Shown: in pieces, positions 1-10,094 of the stretch
Layout of the letters: every line of letters begins with the position of its first letter
Numbering within the stretch: the stretch's first letter is position 1
Source of the DNA: Parabacteroides goldsteinii DSM 19448 = WAL 12034
GTDB lineage: Bacteria; Bacteroidota; Bacteroidia; Bacteroidales; Tannerellaceae
Length of the DNA: 64,000 nt
Reading direction: 5' to 3'
Assembly (NCBI RefSeq): GCF_000969835.1
Contig: NZ_KQ033912.1
Location: forward strand, 503,851 to 567,850
Position numbers and translations under genes: made by a program
The notes under the pieces: generated by a model
The model's database searches: none
Told to the model about the DNA's origin: nothing
What the model saw: the letters and a program-made list of their open reading frames with translations, nothing else

Positions 1-198
1 AAAAAAGCCATTATTATGGTTATAATTACGCTGCATATAGTCATAGCACTGTCCGACTAATCCTTGTACAGCATCCTGGCGCTCCCAAAAATCCTCTTCC
101 GATAATCTGCCGTAAGGATAAGGATCCAGAAAATCCGCACAGGATGTGCTCATCATAACTACTACTGCAAAAAGACTTGTTTTTACTATATTTTTCAT
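1..198 (-). CDS. SusD/RagB-like outer-membrane lipoprotein (3' part outside window)
   Basis: Only the first 66 codons are inside the window; the reading frame runs off the left edge. The translation starts with a lysine, a hydrophobic stretch and a lipobox ending at Cys20 (MSTSC), followed by ADFLDPYPYGRLSEEDFW, which is typical of mature SusD/RagB proteins. Such lipoproteins form the lid over a SusC-type TonB-dependent channel and bind the oligomeric nutrient at the cell surface. It starts 13 bp downstream of the preceding SusC gene on the same strand, so the two form a SusC/SusD pair. It is the last visible gene of the ECF sigma/FecR-led locus. Truncation is due to the window edge, not to visible damage. 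Confidence 0.9.
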   Translation of the reverse strand, partial: MKNIVKTSLFAVVVMMSTSCADFLDPYPYGRLSEEDFWERQDAVQGLVGQCYDYMQRNYNHNNGFF

Positions 199-211
199 CT
201 TACTCTTAATT

Positions 212-3200
212 TTAGAAGGTTAATTTGACTCCGCCCGTAAACGTTCTATTCAGCGGATAACGATCTATCCCCGAGGTTGCAGATTCAGGATCAATATCTT
301 TTATTCCGGAAATTGTTGCCAGATTAGCACCGCGAACAAAGAAACGAGCCTTACGGATACCCATGAAAGCGGAGGCTGCCAAAGGTAGATTATAAGCAAT
401 TTCAATATTCTGGATTTTAAAATAATCACCTTTTTTCAACCAAAATGTAGATGCCTGATAATTGTTTTCCACTTTATAATATGTCTGCCGAGGTAACTTA
501 TCAGTACCCACATTCTCCACTAAATATTTTGAATAATTATTATCACCCCAACCGTTATGGAAATATTTGCTGGTCAAGGGAATATCAAAACCAGAACGGC
601 CGTCTCCGATAATCGTTAACTCGATATTTTTATAAGCCAGATTAATATTCAATGCATAAAACAAACGAGGAGATGTATTCCCTATCTGTTTCATATCATT
701 ACCATCCACAACTCCGTCATTATTCAAATCTGCATATTTAAAATCTCCAGCTTTCAATTTTTCATCGAACAGTTGAGGTATTTTATTTGCTTCTTCATCC
801 GAACTAAACCGTCCCTGATGAACCAATCCAAAATAAGCATCTGTCGGTTTTCCGATACGACTTTGGTATTCATTACGATAATCAGGTTGATCGAATTGGA
901 TGCGCTCAGTTCTCGGTAAAGTAGCCATCGCACCGATTGAATACCGGAAATCACCTATTTTATCTGTATATTTTGCAGAGAGTTCCACTCCGTAATAACG
1001 CGTTTTATTAAAATTCACATAAGGTGTTGCCAGCAAACCGATAGCCAACGGATACCGGTTAGTCGGTTTCACCCATTCATTAGTACGAAGAGTATTATAA
1101 TAACTAACACTGACAGACAATTTACGATCCAACATAAGAGCATCCAAACCGACACTAAACTCTTTACGTGTTTCCCAATTCAAATCAGGATTACCCAGTT
1201 TGTTATAGGTCGAACGGTAAATATTGTTATCCGTATTACTTCCAAACCACTGATTATTCGTATGAGGTCCAAATGCAGTACCTTTATTGTCTACCCCCCA
1301 TTTATCTTCATACATGAAAAGCGTCGGAGTCAACGCCTGATAGCCGAGTTCTCCATATTCTGCCCTCAATTTAAGAAAATCAATAAATTTCAAGTTTTTC
1401 ATAAACTGTTCATCCGAGATGATCCAGCTGGCACCGACAGAAGGGAAGAACTGATATTGATATGAACTAATCAGGCTCTGTGTTCCGGCAAAAGTCACAG
1501 CCGCTTGCAACGTATACTTATTATCATAGGTATAACTACCCGTCCAATTCACATTTTGTTGGCATAAAGGATTCTCTACCTGGTTACGCGTCAATTTGGA
1601 AATATGATAAGTCAATGCAGTGTTGATTCCATGTACATCATTAAATAGTCGATCATAAGAAAATGTCTGATAGCCGGAAAACTGTTGGAAATAATAATCA
1701 TGCAATTTTGCCTGTCCGGACATTTCCGTCAAATCCCACACTTTTTCCAAAGTTACATCTGTTTTATCAGCATTCGGGGTGGCAATATAAGCTGCAAATT
1801 GTTCCGCCTTTCCGATACGGGTCAGGTTATAAGCATTAAATCCGACATACGTTCTGGATTTCAGTCCCTTAACCAAATGATTCATATCATAGTTCAAAGC
1901 TACATTGGCAGCGCCCAAACGCCCCGTTTCGTTATAGTAACCATTATCTACCAAATGACCAATCGGATTTCTTTTAAAAGTGGAACTTACTCCATACCAA
2001 GGCAAACCCGATTCTTCATCAAAAGCCGCATATACAGGAAATGCATTGGGAGCAATTGTCGTCGCATCTTCTATAGCCGAATTAAATTCAAAAATATCCA
2101 GTTCCGCATCATCACTATTATCCTTCCCATAATCTTTATCATATCCATAGTTGGGAGAGCGGCGAATTGTCAGTCCTCCGAAAAATCCGAATTCCACATT
2201 AATAAAATCATTCACATTCATATCCAGATTAGCCCGGGCATTCAACCGGTTATAATCCGCATTATTTCCAATCTTGAAATTATCACCTTCACCCGAATAT
2301 CCCAGATAAGCATAATACTTAATAAAGTTATTGCCACCCGAAGAAGACACATTAGCCCGTTGATAAGATTTCAGATCATTAAACATCATATCCTGATAGT
2401 TAACAGCCGGATATATTTTATCATACGGATCATTTCTATCATAACCGGCAAGTGCCGCGTCATCATATAAAGGAGACAAACCATCGTTGATACGTGCCTG
2501 ATTATTCAAGCGGGCATATTCTCCGGCTGTCGCCCATTTCGGGAAACGATCTACCATGCTAACCCCGCCTTCTACATTCACATTCAATATCCGGTCATTA
2601 GCCTGTCCTTTTTTAGTCTTGATAAAAATAATTCCATTTGCCGCCCGCGGTCCGTACATTGCTTTACCAACCACATCTTTAACAAATGTAACCGTTTCTA
2701 TTTCTGAAGGATCCAACTGCATTTCCGTAATATCGATCTGCATATCGTCTATGACATAAATCGGACTGAAACCACGCATATTAGCAGAAACTTTCGTCTT
2801 TACCCCGAACTGGCCGCGTGTTTCTTCCGCACTCGTACCGGTCGATCCTTCCCCTTCCGTTATCATTAAGCCGGGAATCAGCCCAACCAACGCATTACGG
2901 AGATCATTGGAAGGATATTTTTCCAATTCCTTGCCTGTAATAACAATATAATCGCCCGTCGTATTCCTTTTAAAGTTATAGGTGTACGGCAACTGAATAC
3001 GATCATCTTCCGAACGATAGAGTAAGGAGTGTTTCAATACAACCGAAGGGTCGTTATTCAACAGAGGCATTGAAGTAACTACTTTTTCAAATCCCGGTTT
3101 AGAAACAGTGATAAAATCGGTTGGTTTCGCTTTCAGTTTATATTCACCGTTTTGGTCTGTTACCCCATGGGTAAAACCTTCACCAACCACTATTTCTGCA

Positions 3201-3361
3201 TCAGAAACAGTCTCATCAGCCTCATCCACAACTCGTATGGTGAGTTCTAACACTTTCGATTTTTCTTTTTCCTGTGCAGACAGATTACCATAGCCGGTCA
3301 GAAAAAGTAAAATCAAACCTACGCATTTTGTTATGACATATAGTCGTTTATATAGATTCAT
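212..3361 (-). CDS. SusC/RagA-like TonB-dependent outer-membrane receptor without STN domain
   Basis: The product is a 1049-residue beta-barrel transporter of the SusC family. After a signal peptide there is a carboxypeptidase-regulatory-like beta-sandwich (about residues 38-110), then a plug domain (about 130-255) ending in the family pattern KAMYGPRAANGIIFIKTKKG, then the barrel with a terminal beta strand ending in phenylalanine. Unlike the upstream SusC it has no STN domain, so it is unlikely to signal directly to the FecR/sigma pair. The usual EVVVVGYG-type motif before the plug is absent or diverged. It follows a SusD gene by 27 bp and precedes another, so the locus carries two tandem SusC/SusD pairs. 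The substrate cannot be told from sequence. Confidence 0.92.
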   Translation of the reverse strand: MNLYKRLYVITKCVGLILLFLTGYGNLSAQEKEKSKVLELTIRVVDEADETVSDAEIVVGEGFTHGVTDQNGEYKLKAKPTDFITVSKPGFEKVVTSMPLLNNDPSVVLKHSLLYRSEDDRIQLPYTYNFKRNTTGDYIVITGKELEKYPSNDLRNALVGLIPGLMITEGEGSTGTSAEETRGQFGVKTKVSANMRGFSPIYVIDDMQIDITEMQLDPSEIETVTFVKDVVGKAMYGPRAANGIIFIKTKKGQANDRILNVNVEGGVSMVDRFPKWATAGEYARLNNQARINDGLSPLYDDAALAGYDRNDPYDKIYPAVNYQDMMFNDLKSYQRANVSSSGGNNFIKYYAYLGYSGEGDNFKIGNNADYNRLNARANLDMNVNDFINVEFGFFGGLTIRRSPNYGYDKDYGKDNSDDAELDIFEFNSAIEDATTIAPNAFPVYAAFDEESGLPWYGVSSTFKRNPIGHLVDNGYYNETGRLGAANVALNYDMNHLVKGLKSRTYVGFNAYNLTRIGKAEQFAAYIATPNADKTDVTLEKVWDLTEMSGQAKLHDYYFQQFSGYQTFSYDRLFNDVHGINTALTYHISKLTRNQVENPLCQQNVNWTGSYTYDNKYTLQAAVTFAGTQSLISSYQYQFFPSVGASWIISDEQFMKNLKFIDFLKLRAEYGELGYQALTPTLFMYEDKWGVDNKGTAFGPHTNNQWFGSNTDNNIYRSTYNKLGNPDLNWETRKEFSVGLDALMLDRKLSVSVSYYNTLRTNEWVKPTNRYPLAIGLLATPYVNFNKTRYYGVELSAKYTDKIGDFRYSIGAMATLPRTERIQFDQPDYRNEYQSRIGKPTDAYFGLVHQGRFSSDEEANKIPQLFDEKLKAGDFKYADLNNDGVVDGNDMKQIGNTSPRLFYALNINLAYKNIELTIIGDGRSGFDIPLTSKYFHNGWGDNNYSKYLVENVGTDKLPRQTYYKVENNYQASTFWLKKGDYFKIQNIEIAYNLPLAASAFMGIRKARFFVRGANLATISGIKDIDPESATSGIDRYPLNRTFTGGVKLTF

Positions 3362-3388
3362 ATAATTCTTCTTTTTTTATGGTTCTTA

Positions 3389-5239
3389 TCACCAAATTGG
3401 ATTCAAACTGGTATCAAAGTTTTTCAATTTATAATAATCATCCGAATGGAACGGAAAATAATACATAGCATCGTGCCATCTGACCTGACGTCCTTCTTCC
3501 AACGGCTGCCGTGTATATTTAAATCCGGTAGGATATTCAGCGCTTTTCTCCACTTTCTCAATATCCATTCCATATAATTTTGTCGACATGATTACCGGAG
3601 CATCCTTCCAGCGTCGGATATCAAAGTAATGATGACCCTCGCCATATAATTCGATTGTACGTTCATTTTTAATATGCTTTCTGAACGTTTCCGTATCCTT
3701 CGTATAAATTGATTTAACCGGAACCATATCAACACGTTCTCTAATCAGGTTGATAGCATCTATAGCAGACATAGAAGCCCCTGGGGCTTTTCCGGACGGA
3801 CCATAGGCTTCATTTGCTGCCTCGGCATAATTAAGATATAATTCAGTCAAACGAATCAACGGATCTGTCGTCAAAGTATTTACCTGATTCTGGACACTCA
3901 TATCGCCAAAATATTTCCGGGTATAATACCCTGTATGACTAACACCAACATAACTCTGATCTAAAAGTGTAGAATATTTAAATTTTCCATTATCATTCTC
4001 ATAATAGATATTTGCCTTATTTTTAACTTCTCCATCTGCCACTTTCGCCCATATTATATTTGCCTGATTGTAAATAACACAATGGTAAAAACGAGGATCA
4101 CGACTTACATAAGGATCTTGTTCATTATAATGTCCTAATTTGATAGCCTCTTTTCTATCCTCTTCCGTATTCAAAGGATCTCCCCACTGTGTTTCGAACA
4201 TGTCCACAAAATTCTGTGTTGGATTTTCACCGGACACGATTGTTTTCTTATTAGAAAATATTCCATTTTGCAATGCAGTCGGAGCATTTCCATAATTTTT
4301 ATTTCCCGCATGCCAGGCCCATATCTGCTCATTTGTATATTTTACACCGTACATATTATCCGTATACCTGTCTCCGTCAATCAAAGCATACTGATATTTT
4401 TGTGCCAATTGGATCGCCTCCCAACTGGCAACAGCTGCATCTTCCCAATCTTTCGAACCATTCGCATTATTCAACGGACTTGCCGCATACAATAGCGCTC
4501 TGGCTTTCATTGCCTTAGCAGCTACGCCATTGGGTTTCTCCAAATCCGGGTCATTCAAATGTCCTGGTTCTCCTGGTCCCGGATCACGGCGTATTTTTCC
4601 CGCTTTCTCGAAAGCGACAAAAGCTGAATCCATATCCAATGCAACGCACCTCAAACTTTCATTTTTGGAAAGACGCGGAATATCCCATTCATCATAAGCA
4701 CCGATCGACTGATTCAGATACGGCATCGGACCCCAATAACGATTTAATACAAAATGTGCATATCCCCGTATGAAATAAGCTTGTCCTCTCAAATCTTCAA
4801 TATCTTCCTGAGTAGCATCTTTGATCTGATCAACTTTTTCCAATGCGATATTCGAGACCCGTATTACTTTAAACATAGCATCAAGGATAGGTCTTCTGGT
4901 TGCCGAAGTTTGATAGGTAAAAAAATTGATATCTGTTCCCATCACTCCGCCTTTTATCCTTTGACCACCAAGTAAACGTCCATTATCAGCCAGTTCTGTT
5001 AATGCCTCCAGCCCATAACGTTGATCCCAATTCGCGATACTCAATGCATGAGCACATGTAATATTCTTGTTCTCTTTACCCCCATAAACGGTATAAAAGA
5101 ATTTCTTAAAATTCACATGTTTAGTAAACACATCTTCTTCTGATAAACCAGACTCCGGGGCTTTATCCAAATAATCCGTACAAGAAAATTGTGTTGACAA
5201 ACCAATTACTGCAATAAATAATAATATATATTTCTTCAT
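3389..5239 (-). CDS. SusD/RagB-like nutrient-binding lipoprotein
   Basis: This 616-residue protein has a short signal peptide and lipobox with Cys20 (QFSC), then DYLDKAPESGLSEEDVF, a classical SusD start. The helical TPR-like body is recognisable, for example LRGQAYFIRGYAHFVLNRYWG, where SusD proteins carry a conserved helix, and the C-terminal ERTIELYGEGHHYFDIRRWKD block. It sits 13 bp after the stop of the STN-containing SusC and 27 bp before the next SusC, all on the minus strand, so it is the partner of the 1145-residue SusC. It is expected to be surface-exposed and to capture substrate for that channel. The ligand is unknown. Length is slightly above the family norm but not abnormal. Confidence 0.93.
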   Translation of the reverse strand: MKKYILLFIAVIGLSTQFSCTDYLDKAPESGLSEEDVFTKHVNFKKFFYTVYGGKENKNITCAHALSIANWDQRYGLEALTELADNGRLLGGQRIKGGVMGTDINFFTYQTSATRRPILDAMFKVIRVSNIALEKVDQIKDATQEDIEDLRGQAYFIRGYAHFVLNRYWGPMPYLNQSIGAYDEWDIPRLSKNESLRCVALDMDSAFVAFEKAGKIRRDPGPGEPGHLNDPDLEKPNGVAAKAMKARALLYAASPLNNANGSKDWEDAAVASWEAIQLAQKYQYALIDGDRYTDNMYGVKYTNEQIWAWHAGNKNYGNAPTALQNGIFSNKKTIVSGENPTQNFVDMFETQWGDPLNTEEDRKEAIKLGHYNEQDPYVSRDPRFYHCVIYNQANIIWAKVADGEVKNKANIYYENDNGKFKYSTLLDQSYVGVSHTGYYTRKYFGDMSVQNQVNTLTTDPLIRLTELYLNYAEAANEAYGPSGKAPGASMSAIDAINLIRERVDMVPVKSIYTKDTETFRKHIKNERTIELYGEGHHYFDIRRWKDAPVIMSTKLYGMDIEKVEKSAEYPTGFKYTRQPLEEGRQVRWHDAMYYFPFHSDDYYKLKNFDTSLNPIW

Positions 5240-5252
5240 ATTGATTTAAGTT

Positions 5253-8200
5253 TTAAAAAGCGACTTTCAAACCAACTTTATAAGTACTCATCTGAGGATA
5301 GAATCCGCGAGCAAAATCTTTTCTTTCCGGATCACCTTCTAACAAACTCGTAATCGTAAAAAGGTTATTTCCCGAAGCATATACTGTAACGGCAGAAATA
5401 CCGACCCACTTCTTCAAGTATTTCGGTTTTATGTTATAACCCAGATAAATCTCTTTCAACCGAATATAGTCCGCTTTTCTCCAAAAACGATCTTTAATCA
5501 TTATACCATATCCGGCATAAGCATCTCCTCCCCCCCAAGATAACATAGGAGGATTTCCCTGTCCCACATAATGCAAAGTCGAATGATTTGCATTAGGATT
5601 AATCGGCGTCCAATAATCCAATTGAGACTCATGAACCCGAAGAGAACCACTGGTAAACTCTGCCTCAAATGCTTCATTATACTCAACATATTTACCGGAA
5701 TTTCCCTGAAACAAAATACTAAAATCAAAATTTTTATAGGAAAATCCTCCGGATAAAGAAAAAGTTATCGGCGGATAAAGAGTTCCGTCAATTGCATACT
5801 TATCATAAGTATCTATTTTTCCGTCAGCCGTATAATCCAAAAATTTATAATCACCTACATTTATATTGCCTATAGTTGTTGGAGCCGGATTATTATGAAT
5901 ATCATCCACAGACGTATAATATCCGGAACCCGTTAATAAAGCCCCATCAAGCTGAGCTCCATAAGGTTTTCCAGCCGCTTTTTTATATTCCGGGGCATAG
6001 GGTAAATCATCTTTATCTACAATCCGGTTTTCATTGAAACCAAAAATTCCCTTCAAATTATAACTTAATCCATACGAAGTTGTTTTGTTAAATCCCAGTT
6101 CAACTTCCAGACCATGCTTTTTCATTGAACCTTTGTTTAATTGTTTAAACCCGTTATTACCAATCAACATGGTATTACTTTGAGGATTTAACAACATATG
6201 TGTTCTTTTTTCATCAAAAAAATCAACTCCTACAGTTATCATATTATCTAAAAAAGCCATTTCAATACCCAAGTCTCTTTTTCGAGCTTCCTCCCACTGA
6301 GCGTATATATTAGGTACTTTATCTTCATAAATATAATTTCCGTTAGCACTATATTCGCCAATATAAAGCCATCGTTCACTAGCGGAATCACTACCTACTT
6401 TCCCATCAGAATAACGGAATTTCAATTTGTTCATCCAGGAGATATTATCTTTAAAGAACTTTTCTTCCGAAACAACCCAACCGACAGCACCGGAAGGGAA
6501 AAAACCAAAACGATTAGAAGGGGCAAACCGTTCGGAACCAGTGTACCCAATATTGACCTCCAATAAATATCTTTTATCAAAATTATAAGTAGCACGACCT
6601 ACCCAACTCTCGTTATAGTAGGCAAAATCTGTTCCTGAATTTTTCTGATGACGGCTCATTAATGCCAGTGCCGTTACATTATGTTTTCCAAATGAACGTT
6701 TATAATCCAATGAAAACTCATAATACAAATTACTGTAATAACCATTTTCCAATCCGCCCACATTAATATCCAACGGAGGCTGCGTCCAACTTTCGTTTCC
6801 TTCACCTTCCCTGAACCAAGGATTCATTCCTGTCCCTATTTTATCAAAATTAAGCGTATATTGAGGAACCGACCAATCAGCTGTCAGAGATTTATTTTTA
6901 TAATACGTACTTAATGACACTTTTGCCTGGACGGACAGTCCTTTCGTTACCATATCCAAATTCTGTTTAAGAATAAGATCCGTAAATAATTTAGAAGATG
7001 TATATTCATTAAATTTCCCCTGGTGAAGAGCGGAATAAGGATTTCCTCTTGCATCATTCTGTGCTGCCGCCAGACGATCTCCGGACGCATCCGGATAATC
7101 CAGATCCGGAACCTGCTCCAAAACCCATGCCGGATAATAGGCTGGATACAATGTTGTACTAGCCTGATAAACCGGCCTCCAAGGATCTTCACCTGGAGTA
7201 TTCTGTATACTAATATCTCCTCCGATATTAAAGGATAGAACAGTAGACTTAGTCAAATCAAAATCCAGATTTCCACGAAAATTAAAACGATCATACTTAT
7301 ATCTCGTATCGCAATAACCTTCATTCAAAGAATTAAAGAATGAACCCTGATGATAATATCCTAAAGAAGCAAAGTATTTCACAAAATTTGTACCGCCGCG
7401 TATATTAAAATTAGCATTCGTTACCGGCGCAAAATCACGAGCCAGTACATCAAACCAATCAACATCCGGATAACGGATTGAATTCAACGGAGTAGAAGGG
7501 TTCCGGTACTCATCAAGTACATTCTGAGGGGTTAGGCTCTGAAAAGTCCCGGCATTCATCAATCCGACATTATACATACTCATTGTCGTATAAGAATTAA
7601 CATGCCTAGGCATTCGGGTCGGCAGTTCAATACCGTAAGAAGCTGAAAAATCTAATTTCGGTTTAGATTCCACACCGCGCTTAGTCGTCACCAAGATAAC
7701 CCCATTAGCCCCTTTTGCACCGAAAACAGCTGTTGCCGACGCATCTTTCAAAACAGAAATCGTATTGATTTCATTCGGGTCGAGATCTGCAAAATCACGT
7801 TCCACTCCGTCCACCATAACCAAAGGTTTAGAGCTGTTCCAACTGGAAACACCACGAATAATAATATCATTCGTTGTCTGTCCCGGTTGACCAGATTGCT
7901 GCATAGTTAATACACCGGATAGTTTACCGGCAATTGCAGCAGTCACATCAGACACTCCAGATTGCACCAAACTCTTATTTCCAACCTGTGTGATCGCACC
8001 CACAACACTTTCTTTTTCTTGGACTCCGTATCCAACGATCACTACTTCTTCCAGATGTTCCGTATCCTCTACCAGTTCTACAGAGACATGATTCCTTTTA
8101 CCCGGTTTTATCTCTACCGTTTTATATCCGATAAAAGAAACAACCAACGTACTGTTAGCAGGCACTTTCAATATAAATTTACCATCGACATCCGTTATTA

Positions 8201-8690
8201 TACCCATTGTCGTTCCTTTAACCAACACATTGGCTCCGATAACAGGTACTCCTGTCTCATCCACCACAACACCCGTCAATTCAATCGGTTGTTGTTGTAT
8301 GGAAGGAGTTACGGATCTATCCATTTTCTGTTTAATAATAACCTGCTTTTCGTTAATTTCAAAAGTCAGATTAGAATTTACAAAAAGAGGCTTTAAAATA
8401 TCCTCTATAGAACCGGAGGTAGTCTTTAGAGTAACTTCTTTCTCTAACTCAGCTTTTATGTCTTCCGAATAAAAGAATATATACCCGGTCTTTTCTTTTA
8501 TCGTTTTAAAGACATCCAACATGGTTGTTTTTCTAGCTTTAACTAGTTGTTCTATCGATACGAAAACATGATCCGTGTGAGCATGAATATTAGTAGCTCC
8601 TAATAATAGAACTACAATAAATCCCACACTTTCAAACATTTTAAGAAGAGAACGTAACCGATTTGTATTGTTACGACTTACTTTTTTCAT
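5253..8690 (-). CDS. SusC-like TonB-dependent transducer with N-terminal STN domain
   Basis: The product has 1145 residues. In order: a signal anchor to about residue 38, an STN (secretin/TonB N-terminus) domain at about 45-120, a carboxypeptidase-regulatory-like domain at about 136-212, a TonB-box-like EEVVIVGYG at about 214-222, a plug ending LKDASATAVFGAKGANGVIL, and a 22-strand-type barrel. In FecA-like systems the STN domain contacts a FecR anti-sigma factor, and here FecR and an ECF sigma gene lie directly upstream on the same strand. The gene is therefore probably both transporter and signal transducer for the locus. A strong hairpin separates it from fecR. The start at Met1 gives a normal basic N-terminus (MKKVSRNNTNRLRS). 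Confidence 0.94.
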   Translation of the reverse strand: MKKVSRNNTNRLRSLLKMFESVGFIVVLLLGATNIHAHTDHVFVSIEQLVKARKTTMLDVFKTIKEKTGYIFFYSEDIKAELEKEVTLKTTSGSIEDILKPLFVNSNLTFEINEKQVIIKQKMDRSVTPSIQQQPIELTGVVVDETGVPVIGANVLVKGTTMGIITDVDGKFILKVPANSTLVVSFIGYKTVEIKPGKRNHVSVELVEDTEHLEEVVIVGYGVQEKESVVGAITQVGNKSLVQSGVSDVTAAIAGKLSGVLTMQQSGQPGQTTNDIIIRGVSSWNSSKPLVMVDGVERDFADLDPNEINTISVLKDASATAVFGAKGANGVILVTTKRGVESKPKLDFSASYGIELPTRMPRHVNSYTTMSMYNVGLMNAGTFQSLTPQNVLDEYRNPSTPLNSIRYPDVDWFDVLARDFAPVTNANFNIRGGTNFVKYFASLGYYHQGSFFNSLNEGYCDTRYKYDRFNFRGNLDFDLTKSTVLSFNIGGDISIQNTPGEDPWRPVYQASTTLYPAYYPAWVLEQVPDLDYPDASGDRLAAAQNDARGNPYSALHQGKFNEYTSSKLFTDLILKQNLDMVTKGLSVQAKVSLSTYYKNKSLTADWSVPQYTLNFDKIGTGMNPWFREGEGNESWTQPPLDINVGGLENGYYSNLYYEFSLDYKRSFGKHNVTALALMSRHQKNSGTDFAYYNESWVGRATYNFDKRYLLEVNIGYTGSERFAPSNRFGFFPSGAVGWVVSEEKFFKDNISWMNKLKFRYSDGKVGSDSASERWLYIGEYSANGNYIYEDKVPNIYAQWEEARKRDLGIEMAFLDNMITVGVDFFDEKRTHMLLNPQSNTMLIGNNGFKQLNKGSMKKHGLEVELGFNKTTSYGLSYNLKGIFGFNENRIVDKDDLPYAPEYKKAAGKPYGAQLDGALLTGSGYYTSVDDIHNNPAPTTIGNINVGDYKFLDYTADGKIDTYDKYAIDGTLYPPITFSLSGGFSYKNFDFSILFQGNSGKYVEYNEAFEAEFTSGSLRVHESQLDYWTPINPNANHSTLHYVGQGNPPMLSWGGGDAYAGYGIMIKDRFWRKADYIRLKEIYLGYNIKPKYLKKWVGISAVTVYASGNNLFTITSLLEGDPERKDFARGFYPQMSTYKVGLKVAF

Positions 8691-8746
8691 ACATTTGTAT
8701 ACATTTTAGGTTTTTCAATTTACTACTGGAAAATTTAAATTCAATC

Positions 8747-8776
8747 AAGCCTGGATAATTGCCGTTATCCGGGCTT
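8747..8776 (-). terminator. Stem-loop between fecR-like and susC-like genes
   Basis: The arms AAGCC-T-GGATAA (8747-8758) and TTATCC-G-GGCTT (8765-8776) pair almost perfectly around a 6-nt loop. The hairpin lies in the 147-bp gap after the FecR stop and before the SusC start. It is followed on the minus strand by A/T-rich sequence without a clean U-tract. It may terminate or attenuate the sigma-fecR transcript, or stabilise a processed end. Confidence 0.5.
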
Positions 8777-8837
8777 ATTCTTTACTGATTAACAATGACT
8801 CTCTTTACATTTTACATAGGCTTTTCATTTTTAGTTA

Positions 8838-10019
8838 TTATTCAATTATAATAGTCTCCGATTCAAACCGATAAGTAAATTCATATAACAAAGAAAGAGA
8901 CTTCATCACCTGATTTACATCATCAAAAAGAATCAACTCACCACCACATCGCCTACCGGCCACTGATGGATCACACTTTATCTCTACATTATAATAACGG
9001 CTCAACCGTTTCAATACTTCGGCTACAGTTTCTCCCTTAAACTGAAGAATTCCATCTTTCCATGAAGTGTAGTCGTACACATCGACTGGTACGACTTTAT
9101 TCTTGTGATCGTTCATCTCTAGTTTCTGATTAGGAATTAATTTTATTTCTTCATTCATCTCTGTTTTTACAGCGACCTGCCCTTTAACCAAAACGACAGA
9201 CTGAAGTTCTTCATCAGAATAAGCAGAGACATTAAAACTCGTCCCTAGCACATTGACTGTAAATTTAGGAGTTTGCACATAAAAAGGTTTCGACTCGTCT
9301 CTGACCACCTCTATATAAATTTCACCCTGCACTTGAATCATTCGCTTTTCAGAAGAAAATGTCGAGGGGAAACGTAAAACAGATCCGGCATTAACCCATA
9401 CTTTCGATCCGTCCGGCAATTGCAATGAGGAACGTTTTCCACGGGGAACGACTAAGGTATTATAAACCATTTTTTCCTTCGGGTCCACTTTCGATTCTGA
9501 TAAATAATTTTTCTGCCCTTTGGCATTCTGTACATAAACAGTAGAATCGTAGGCAATAATAGCATTATCTTCAATCTCAATTGTTTCCGCTCGATCTGTG
9601 ATTAAAGTAACTTCCGTATGAACAGTATCGCTTACCGGGAGAACAGCCAAACTATCTTGACCGACAGATGAATCATGACTCATATAAACCGGAATCAAAA
9701 ACAAAACTCCGATCAGGCAGGCTGCAACCAGTGCCCCATATAAATAAAGGTTATGTTGTTTTTTCTTTTGTGCATTATGGCTTCTATAAACCTTGTCCAA
9801 TAATTCCTTTTGCTTTTCCTCCGATAAAGAATAATTGTTCAATTGTATTTTTTCAAAATCATGGCACGCTTCTTCATAAAGTTCCTGTTTATCAGGATGT
9901 TCCTTCAAATAGGCTTCCCAATATGCAGTAGATTCTTCATCCGACAACAGTCTGTTACGGACAAAGCGCTCATCTTGCCAAAAATCATTTTTTACTTTCT
10001 TTTTCATATAAGAAAACAA
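8838..10019 (-). CDS. FecR-family anti-sigma factor
   Basis: This 393-residue protein has a cytoplasmic N-terminal region, a single membrane span at about residues 91-113 and a periplasmic FecR domain (for example TLVVPRGKRSSLQLPDGSKVWVNAG split over residues about 190-215, and FTVNVLGTSFNVSAYSDEE). It ends with the secretin/STN-interacting DUF4974-like segment YYNVEIKCDP. FecR proteins hold an ECF sigma factor inactive and release it when the cognate STN-bearing TonB transducer binds substrate. It lies 75 bp after the ECF sigma gene and upstream of the STN-SusC, the standard Bacteroidetes arrangement. An alternative start at the fifth residue (MKKK) is possible. All three partners are present and apparently intact. 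Confidence 0.93.
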   Translation of the reverse strand: MFSYMKKKVKNDFWQDERFVRNRLLSDEESTAYWEAYLKEHPDKQELYEEACHDFEKIQLNNYSLSEEKQKELLDKVYRSHNAQKKKQHNLYLYGALVAACLIGVLFLIPVYMSHDSSVGQDSLAVLPVSDTVHTEVTLITDRAETIEIEDNAIIAYDSTVYVQNAKGQKNYLSESKVDPKEKMVYNTLVVPRGKRSSLQLPDGSKVWVNAGSVLRFPSTFSSEKRMIQVQGEIYIEVVRDESKPFYVQTPKFTVNVLGTSFNVSAYSDEELQSVVLVKGQVAVKTEMNEEIKLIPNQKLEMNDHKNKVVPVDVYDYTSWKDGILQFKGETVAEVLKRLSRYYNVEIKCDPSVAGRRCGGELILFDDVNQVMKSLSLLYEFTYRFESETIIIE

Positions 10020-10094
10020 GTGTTGTTACTATTAAGACAACCTCACTCATTTTTTGCCCCCACAAAAATTCAAATAATTAAAAAAAATGATTTT

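Noticed and set aside
1685..2470. 261-codon open frame on the plus strand opposite a SusC gene
   Set aside because: It is isoleucine- and arginine-rich with no domain, antisense to a well-supported gene.
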